The notes under the pieces were generated by a model. The model saw only the letters and a list, made by a program, of their open reading frames with translations, had not been told where the DNA came from and did not search any database. Positions 59,110 to 64,000 of a DNA stretch of 64,000 nucleotides are shown in pieces. Origin of the DNA: Alistipes sp. GTDB lineage: Bacteria; Bacteroidota; Bacteroidia; Bacteroidales; Rikenellaceae. The number at the start of each line of letters is the position of its first letter. The first letter of the stretch is position 1. Location: the NCBI GenBank assembly GCA_017437045.1, contig JAFSBY010000040.1, positions 62,001 to 126,000 on the forward strand, in the 5' to 3' direction. Made by a program: the position numbers and the translations under genes.

Positions 59110-59913
59110 ATGATGCGAAAACTTCTCCTTTTCAGCCTCTTGCTCGCTACGCTGGGTACACTCTCGGCACAAGAGCAAACCCGCTTCCTGCCCCAATCAC
59201 GACGCATTGATCGCGGCATCAATACGCCCGGCTCGGTCTTTGGCTACCGCGGTGAGTCGATGATGGGTGTGACGGCCTCGTATGGTACGATCTCGGCCGA
59301 GGATGCCGATATTCTGGTCTATTTGGCCGATATCAATCTCGACGGTGCGATGACCACCATCAAACCCTATTATGGTTACTTCTACCGCGACAACCGCCTG
59401 ATCGGTATCCGCCTTGGCTATCAATATGTCGATGGAGATCTGGGTAATCTGGATCTCGATTTGGGCGAGCAGAATGATATTGAGCTGAACATCAGCGGCA
59501 TGGAGATGTCTAACAGCAGCTATTCGGTGGGCATTTTCCACCGAGCCTACGTCGCGCTCGATCGTCGTGGTCAGTTTGGTATCTTTGCCGAAGTTGAGGC
59601 CTCGGCCCTCTTTGGTCAGAGTGAGTTTGTCAATCAGACGGGCGAAACGGCCCGCTATACGAAGAGTGACAACATGCGTTTCAAACTTGGATTCAATCCC
59701 GGTGTTGCAGTCTATGTCTTCCCGTCGGTCTGCGCGACCGTTTCAATCGGCTTGGGCGGTCTGCAATACAGCACGGTCGAGCAGTTTGACGAGTTGGGCA
59801 ATAAGGTCGGCACGCGCCGTGCTGCCAAGATGCAGTTCAAGCTCAACCTGGCCAACATCAACTTCGGTGTCAATTTCCACCTGTGGAATAAGAAGAAGAT
59901 GGCTGCACGCTAA
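59110..59913 (+). CDS. Outer-membrane beta-barrel protein, paralogue-like partner of the preceding gene
   Basis: 267 residues. Signal peptide (LLATLGTLSAQ), then the same barrel pattern as the gene at 58318. Shared features include an early glycine-aromatic strand, a strand IGIRLGYQYVDGD against IGVRAVYSRTNQT, and a late segment STVEQFDELGNKVGTRRAAKMQFKLNLANINFGVNF against TDVEQVHNQ..MNFKVNLLSIGLGVSF. The basic tail WNKKKMAAR after the last strand is unusual for a barrel. Function unknown. Confidence 0.72.
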   Translation: MMRKLLLFSLLLATLGTLSAQEQTRFLPQSRRIDRGINTPGSVFGYRGESMMGVTASYGTISAEDADILVYLADINLDGAMTTIKPYYGYFYRDNRLIGIRLGYQYVDGDLGNLDLDLGEQNDIELNISGMEMSNSSYSVGIFHRAYVALDRRGQFGIFAEVEASALFGQSEFVNQTGETARYTKSDNMRFKLGFNPGVAVYVFPSVCATVSIGLGGLQYSTVEQFDELGNKVGTRRAAKMQFKLNLANINFGVNFHLWNKKKMAAR

Positions 59914-59941
59914 ACGATTCTGTTCTACACTTTCAAATGAT

Positions 59942-59979
59942 AAGGGGCTGCCCAACATCTTGTTGGACAGCCCCTTTTG
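59942..59979. terminator. Bidirectional terminator before galE
   Basis: Arms AAGGGGCTGCCCAACA (59942-59957) and TGTTGGACAGCCCCTT (59961-59976), loop TCT, then TTGG. It separates convergent genes and is the same hairpin class as at 31551 and 46131. Confidence 0.85.
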
Positions 59980-60001
59980 GTTTCTTGTCGTTGGGAAAGA
60001 C

Positions 60002-61036
60002 TTACTCCTCGATGCCGCGCACGCGCTTCTCCCACGCCCAGGCCGAACGCAACGTGTCGTCCAGATTGCGCGTAGCATGCCAGCCTAACTCCTCGTTGGC
60101 GCGGGTCGGGTCGGCCCAAATGGCGACAATGTCACCGGCTCGGCGATCGGCAATCTTATAGTTGAGCTTCAGCGAGTTGGCCTCCTCGAAACGGCGTACC
60201 AACTCCAAGACCGAAACGCCATTGCCCGTTCCGACATTGAAAATCTCGTAATTCTCCTTATTCTTGCCCTCGATCAGGCGAGCAATAGCCACTACGTGGG
60301 CGCGCGCCAGATCGACTACATCAATATAGTCGCGGATGTTTGATCCGTCGGGGGTGGGGTAGTCGTTGCCAAAGACCGACAGACACTCGCGGATGCCAGC
60401 TGCCGTCTGCGTGATGTAGGGCACCAGGTTCTGCGGCACACCGCGCGGAAGCTCACCGATCAGGGCTGAGGGGTGGGCACCGATGGGGTTGAAATAGCGC
60501 AAGGCGATGCCGCGCAGATCGCCATAAGCGGCCACCGAGTCGCGCAGGATATCCTCGCACATGGTCTTCGTGTTGCCGTAGGGTGAGGTGGCCGGTTTGC
60601 GGGGCGTAAGCTCCGTGACGGGCTGTTTGTCCGGCTCACCATAGACCGTACACGACGACGAGAAGAGGATGTTGTGACGGCCATAGCGACGCATCAACTC
60701 GATGATATTCATCAGCGAGGTGAGGTTGTTGCGGTAGTATTCGAGGGGTTTCTGCACCGACTCACCCACCGCTTTGAAGGCGGCAAAATGGATCACCGAA
60801 TCGAACGTGTAACGCTCAAAAAGCTCCGAGGCTAACCGCTCACGATCGCAGCAGTCGATCTCGACAAAGGGGACATCGACCCCCGTGATTTGGCGTACAC
60901 CCTCGACGGCTCGCAGATCGCTGTTCGACAAATTGTCGGCAATGACCACGTCGTAGCCCGCCTCGATCAACTCTACGGCGGTGTGCGAACCGATGTATCC
61001 GGCACCTCCGCTCACCAATACACAATGCTTACTCAT
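60002..61036 (-). CDS. galE: UDP-glucose 4-epimerase
   Basis: 344 residues. NAD-binding GGAGYIG near the N-terminus, FSSSCTVYG with the catalytic serine/threonine region, and Y153-x3-K157 (SPYGNTK). It interconverts UDP-glucose and UDP-galactose; with the beta-galactosidase at 3123 this covers parts of galactose use, although the two genes are far apart. It also supplies UDP-galactose for surface glycans. Promoter at 61073-61080, divergent from kbl. Confidence 0.95.
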   Translation of the reverse strand: MSKHCVLVSGGAGYIGSHTAVELIEAGYDVVIADNLSNSDLRAVEGVRQITGVDVPFVEIDCCDRERLASELFERYTFDSVIHFAAFKAVGESVQKPLEYYRNNLTSLMNIIELMRRYGRHNILFSSSCTVYGEPDKQPVTELTPRKPATSPYGNTKTMCEDILRDSVAAYGDLRGIALRYFNPIGAHPSALIGELPRGVPQNLVPYITQTAAGIRECLSVFGNDYPTPDGSNIRDYIDVVDLARAHVVAIARLIEGKNKENYEIFNVGTGNGVSVLELVRRFEEANSLKLNYKIADRRAGDIVAIWADPTRANEELGWHATRNLDDTLRSAWAWEKRVRGIEE

Positions 61037-61072
61037 ACGAATTTGATAGTTGAAAATCGCTATTATTTCTCA

Positions 61073-61080
61073 CAAAGATA
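61073..61080 (-). promoter_or_regulatory. Promoter -7 element TATCTTTG for galE
   Basis: Matches TAnnTTTG on the minus strand, 36 bp before ATG 61036. It is divergent from the kbl promoter. Confidence 0.55.
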
Positions 61081-61102
61081 GTGCTTTTTCAAAAAAATGT
61101 CG

Positions 61103-61110
61103 TAATTTTG
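61103..61110 (+). promoter_or_regulatory. Promoter -7 element TAATTTTG for the kbl-lrp operon
   Basis: Matches TAnnTTTG, about 50 bp before ATG 61161. Confidence 0.5.
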
Positions 61111-61160
61111 CTAATAAATTGACACCCTAAAACGATAAAATTCACTAAAAACGCAACGAT

Positions 61161-62348
61161 ATGTACGAAAAAATGCAAGCACACCTCCAGCAGGAGCTGG
61201 ATCAGATTAAGGCGGCAGGCCTTTACAAAACCGAACGAGTGATCGAATCACCCCAGCGAGCCGAGATTGAGGTTGCTGGTCGCAATGTGCTGAATTTCTG
61301 CGCAAACAACTATCTCGGTTTGTCGAACAATCCGCGACTGATCGAGGCTGCCAAGCGCGCCATGGACGAGCGTGGTTACGGAATGTCATCGGTGCGTTTC
61401 ATTTGTGGCTGTCAGGACCTGCACAAGGAGCTTGAGCAGGCCATTTCGGACTATTTCGGCACCGAGGATACGATCCTCTATGCCGCCTGCTTCGATGCCA
61501 ACGGTGGCGTCTTTGAGCCGCTCTTCACCGAGGAGGATGCCATCATTTCGGATAGCTTGAACCACGCCTCGATCATCGACGGTGTGCGTCTCTGCAAGGC
61601 CGTTCGCTACCGCTATGCCAATGCCGACATGGCCGATCTGGAGGGGTGTCTGAAGAAGGCCCAGGCGCAGCGTTTCCGCATCATCTGTACCGACGGCGTC
61701 TTCTCGATGGATGGCAATGCCGCACCGCTCGATCAGATTGTCGCCCTGGCCGAGAAATACGACGCCATGGTGATGGTCGATGAGTGCCACTCGGCCGGTG
61801 TGCTGGGTGCTACGGGTCGCGGTATCACCGAATTGTACAACCTGCGTGGTAAGGTCGAGATTTTGACCGGCACGCTCGGCAAGGCCTTTGGTGGTGCTGT
61901 GGGTGGCTTCACGACGGGTCGCAAGGAGATCATCGACCTGCTGCGTCAGCGTTCGCGCCCCTATCTGTTCTCCAACTCGCTGCCCCCCGCCGTGGTGGGT
62001 GCTGGTATCGAGCTCTTCAAGATGTTGGGCGAGAGTGACGAGCTGCACGATCGTCTGGTGGCCAATGTCGAGCACTTCCGCACGAAGATGATGGCTGCCG
62101 GTTTCGATATCAAACCCACGCAGTCGGCCATTTGTGCCGTGATGCTCTACGACGCCAAACTCTCGCAGGAGTTTGCCGCCAAGTTGCAGCAGGAGGGGGT
62201 CTTCGTGACGGGTTTCTACTATCCGGTTGTCCCGAAGGGTCAGGCCCGTATTCGCGTGCAGGTTTCGGCCGGCCATACGACTGAGCAGCTTGACCGTTGT
62301 GTAGCCGCCTTTGTGAAGGTCGGCAAGGAGTTGAACGTGTTGAAATAA
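61161..62348 (+). CDS. kbl: Glycine C-acetyltransferase (2-amino-3-ketobutyrate CoA ligase)
   Basis: 395 residues, very like E. coli Kbl in length and sequence: NFCANNYLGLS, SVRFICGCQDLHKELE, CFDANGG, DEC in place of DDS before the substrate histidine, PLP lysine K241 (GTLGKAFGG), RPYLFSNSLPPA, and the end VVPKGQARIR. It condenses glycine with acetyl-CoA or works in reverse in threonine breakdown with threonine dehydrogenase. No tdh gene is adjacent. Serine palmitoyltransferase is a close relative, but the CANNYLGL and FICG motifs favour Kbl. Confidence 0.94.
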   Translation: MYEKMQAHLQQELDQIKAAGLYKTERVIESPQRAEIEVAGRNVLNFCANNYLGLSNNPRLIEAAKRAMDERGYGMSSVRFICGCQDLHKELEQAISDYFGTEDTILYAACFDANGGVFEPLFTEEDAIISDSLNHASIIDGVRLCKAVRYRYANADMADLEGCLKKAQAQRFRIICTDGVFSMDGNAAPLDQIVALAEKYDAMVMVDECHSAGVLGATGRGITELYNLRGKVEILTGTLGKAFGGAVGGFTTGRKEIIDLLRQRSRPYLFSNSLPPAVVGAGIELFKMLGESDELHDRLVANVEHFRTKMMAAGFDIKPTQSAICAVMLYDAKLSQEFAAKLQQEGVFVTGFYYPVVPKGQARIRVQVSAGHTTEQLDRCVAAFVKVGKELNVLK

Positions 62349-62368
62349 ACCTCAAAAAACGATAAGCA

Positions 62369-62839
62369 ATGAAAGCCAATCTCGATGCCATTGATCGTAA
62401 GATCTTGAAACTTTTAGTCAACAACGCCCGCATGCCCTATCTCGAAATCGCACGTGAGTGTGGCATTTCGGGTGCGGCTATCCACCAGCGTATCCACAAA
62501 CTGACCGAGTCGGGGGTGATCCGCGGCAGCTATTTGGAGGTCAATCCGCGCGCGCTGGGTTTTGACGTCTGTGCTCACATCAACATCACGCTCAAGGACC
62601 CGAAGCTCATGGAGAAGACGGTCGAGGAGCTGAAGCTGATCCCCGAGATCGTCGAGGCACACTTTATCTCGGGTAAGGGGTCGATCCAGGTCAAGCTCTA
62701 CTGCTTGGACAACGAACACCTGATGCATACGGTCTATGACCGGGTGTTGAGCCTGCAGGGTGTGGCCACGACCGAGACGACCATTTCGCTGCGCGAGGTC
62801 TTCCGCCGCCCGATTGATTTGAACTTTTTAGAGGAGTAG
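62369..62839 (+). CDS. Lrp/AsnC-family transcriptional regulator
   Basis: 156 residues. N-terminal winged HTH (about 5-55: LDAIDRKILKLLVNNARMPYLEIARECGISGAAIHQRIHKL) and a C-terminal RAM effector domain (about 70-145). Such regulators sense amino acids and assemble into octamers on DNA. It starts 20 nt after kbl, so it probably controls, and is induced with, the threonine/glycine enzyme. Transcription stops at a strong hairpin at 62901. Confidence 0.92.
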   Translation: MKANLDAIDRKILKLLVNNARMPYLEIARECGISGAAIHQRIHKLTESGVIRGSYLEVNPRALGFDVCAHINITLKDPKLMEKTVEELKLIPEIVEAHFISGKGSIQVKLYCLDNEHLMHTVYDRVLSLQGVATTETTISLREVFRRPIDLNFLEE

Positions 62840-62900
62840 TATTTGCTTTGCCCTTTATTGTTTAATGTAGGATCGTTTCTATAATAGTAGATTTCTCTTC

Positions 62901-62938
62901 AATCATCTCTTGCACAACTTGCAAGGGATGATTTTTTT
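62901..62938 (+). terminator. Terminator of the kbl-lrp operon
   Basis: 14-bp stem (62901-62914 with 62920-62933, one G-U pair), 5-nt loop, then seven T. It cleanly separates the operon from the RNA locus downstream. Confidence 0.92.
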
Positions 62939-62971
62939 GTATTCTATCCGAATAAGAACTTAAAAAGGGTA

Positions 62972-63001
62972 TTGTTATTTGCAAAACTTTACCTATCTTT
63001 G
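62972..63001 (+). promoter_or_regulatory. Promoter TTG-N19-TATCTTTG for the structured RNA
   Basis: TTG at 62972-62974, a 19-nt spacer, TATCTTTG at 62994-63001. It is one of the best promoter matches in the window, with no coding gene for 330 bp downstream. Confidence 0.65.
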
Positions 63002-63005
63002 TAAT

Positions 63006-63250
63006 GTTGTGGGATTTATTCCATAACATTACATATTTGATGAAAGTGTAATCGCTTTTATCCTTGATCGGAAATCTGGAAAATTTCAAAGCAACAAGGA
63101 TAGCAATCACACTCGTCACTCGGTATTGGTACGTGTTATGTGGTTTTCTTGCCTCATACTCCAATACGAGTGTGGGGTATTGTTTATTTGTTGCAAGGTA
63201 TTCCAGAACCTCCGATCAGATAAACGATTCGGCTCCACACTTTTCTTTTT
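63006..63250 (+). ncRNA. Structured RNA of unknown class, about 245 nt
   Basis: Occupies the gap 62840-63333, which has no convincing gene. Paired regions found by hand: AGTGT/ACACT plus ATCCTTG (63060-63066) / CAAGGAT (63095-63101), with an inner GAAAT/ATTTC; CACTCGGTATTGG (63117-63129) / CCAATACGAGTG (63161-63172); and GTGTGGGG (63170-63177) / CTCCACAC (63233-63240) enclosing ATTGTTTAT (63179-63187) / ATAAACGAT (63220-63228) and AGGT/ACCT. The last stem is followed by TTTTCTTTTT, like an intrinsic terminator. A further 12-bp hairpin (63001-63032) overlaps the predicted start. I do not recognise the class. It could be a trans-acting sRNA or a leader of the genes at 63334. Confidence 0.55.
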
Positions 63251-63333
63251 GTATATTAATTAAGCACTGACCATATGGGGCTGATGGTATTTGAATTTAG
63301 AAAACTGATTACAACCTTTTAAATTTAAGTACA

Positions 63334-63813
63334 ATGAAAAAGATTCTTTTATTCTTATTGCTGGCTGTATGTGCTATGCCGGTGGTTAATGCTCAAGTGA
63401 GAGGTAAGGCGAAGGTTGCTGTTTATGTAACCGGTAAGATGGGTAATGTAGAACGTAAGCTTATTAGCTCTAAAGCCTTATCGTGTCTTGTGCGTAGTGA
63501 CCGGTATGTTGCGCTTGAACGAACAGACTCTTTCTTGAATGCAATTATGAAGGAGCAGGACTTTCAACTCTCTGGTGAGGTGAGTGATGAACAGGTTGCT
63601 GAGATTGGAGCTAAATATGGTGCTCGTTATGTGGCGGTTTTTGATGCGAATAAAACGCCTGATGATTATTGTCTGATGTCTGCTAGATTGGTGGATGTAG
63701 AAACAGGAGTGATAATTAAGTCTGTAGATGGAGAGCGTATAATTGATTCTACAGCAGATTTGATAGGATTAACAAATAATCTTTCATATCGACTTTTTGT
63801 TCAATCTAAATAA
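63334..63813 (+). CDS. Secreted CsgG/LpoB-like protein
   Basis: 159 residues. Signal peptide (MKKILLFLLLAVCAMPVVNAQ). The mature part KVAVYVTG..SSKALSCLVRSDRYVALERTDSFLNAIMKEQ..VSDEQVAEIGAKYGARYVAVFDAN..ARLVDVETGVIIKS follows the fold shared by the periplasmic part of CsgG and by LpoB. CsgG forms curli-export pores; LpoB activates a PBP. Here there is no lipobox and no pore segment, so only the fold is claimed. It is AT-rich compared with most of the window. Confidence 0.75.
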   Translation: MKKILLFLLLAVCAMPVVNAQVRGKAKVAVYVTGKMGNVERKLISSKALSCLVRSDRYVALERTDSFLNAIMKEQDFQLSGEVSDEQVAEIGAKYGARYVAVFDANKTPDDYCLMSARLVDVETGVIIKSVDGERIIDSTADLIGLTNNLSYRLFVQSK

Positions 63814-63824
63814 GACAGGCTATT

Positions 63825-64000
63825 ATGAAAAATATTATATTATTTCTGCTCTTGTTCGTGATTCCGTTTGGTGTTAAAGCTCAAGAGTCACCAGGTAAGG
63901 TAGCTATTTATATAACAGGAGATATCAATCAAGGATATAAAAAGGTGTTTGGTTCTAAAATTGTCTCCAATATTTCAAGTACAGGGTATGTCGCTGTGGA
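63825..64000 (+). CDS. Second secreted CsgG/LpoB-like protein (3' end outside the window)
   Basis: 58 residues visible from ATG 63825: signal peptide (MKNIILFLLLFVIPFGVKAQ), then SPGKVAIYITGDINQGYKKVFGSKIVSNISSTGYVAV, which lines up with KVAVYVTGKMGNVERKLISSKALSCLVRSDRYVAL of the previous gene. The two are tandem paralogues 11 bp apart. The window ends inside the gene. Confidence 0.72.
   Translation, partial: MKNIILFLLLFVIPFGVKAQESPGKVAIYITGDINQGYKKVFGSKIVSNISSTGYVAV

Noticed and set aside
61161-62348. Serine palmitoyltransferase instead of Kbl
   Set aside because: The conserved blocks and full-length match follow E. coli Kbl closely, including NFCANNYLGL and VVPKGQARIR.
62862-63164. 100-residue minus-strand reading frame
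   Set aside because: It spans the kbl-lrp terminator and the RNA stems and shows no recognisable domain; the paired structure explains the sequence better.

Overview
The window reads as chromosomal DNA of a GC-rich Bacteroidales, most likely Rikenellaceae/Alistipes (inference). The reasons are: Bacteroidetes-type promoters (TAnnTTTG at -7, few Shine-Dalgarno sites); families typical of the phylum (FISUMP, DUF4493, PCMD, fimbrillin, Bat proteins, glycine-lipid acyltransferases); and a base composition richer in G+C than Bacteroides. No rRNA, tRNA, insertion sequence, prophage or CRISPR array was found.

Layout. 1-3.1 kb: the C-terminal barrel of an Omp85-type outer-membrane protein, then a small putative DNA-binding protein divergent from a membrane-anchored, atypical Ser/Thr kinase. 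3.1-12 kb (minus): secreted GH2 beta-galactosidase, M13 lipoprotein peptidase, pgk, and a NatAB-like ABC exporter. 12.3-14.2 kb (minus): glsB and glsA homologues for glycine lipids. 14.3-23.2 kb (plus): a shortened division/cell-wall (dcw) cluster rsmH-ftsL-ftsI-murE-mraY-murD-ftsW, without mraZ before it or murG/murC/ftsQ/ftsA/ftsZ after it, followed by an S4 RNA-binding protein and L-threonine aldolase. 24.8-26 kb (minus): pth and bL25, with a ten-unit 16-bp minisatellite in the bL25 leader. 26.3-31.5 kb: FISUMP-type and other small secreted proteins, then two membrane proteins. 31.6-34.3 kb: an M3 peptidase and rnpB (RNase P RNA).

34.4-40 kb (minus): a Bat/MoxR operon (moxR, DUF58, a BatD-like or DUF4381-like protein, a TPR protein with a Q/N tract, batA, batB) whose predicted 5' leader carries three copies of a 26-bp element. 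40.4-46.1 kb (plus): UvrD/PcrA helicase, endonuclease III, an NrnA-like DHH phosphoesterase and a secreted alpha/beta hydrolase. 46.2-48.1 kb (minus): a racemase-fold protein plus an MFS transporter. 48.2-49.5 kb: a less GC-rich segment with a rod-shaped 6S-like RNA and two small proteins. 49.5-58.1 kb (minus): five consecutive surface-lipoprotein genes (fimbrillin-like, DUF4493, DUF4493, DUF4493+PCMD, PCMD). 58.3-59.9 kb: two related outer-membrane barrels. 60-62.8 kb: galE divergent from a kbl-lrp operon. 62.8-64 kb: an AT-rich end with a strongly structured, probably non-coding RNA and a tandem pair of CsgG/LpoB-like secreted proteins, the second cut by the window edge.

The parts most likely to be undescribed are RNA-level or leader-level: the structured RNA at 63.0-63.25 kb, the 6S-like rod at 48.28-48.45 kb, the triplicated element in the bat leader, and the minisatellite in the bL25 leader. 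All structures were paired by hand, not computed.
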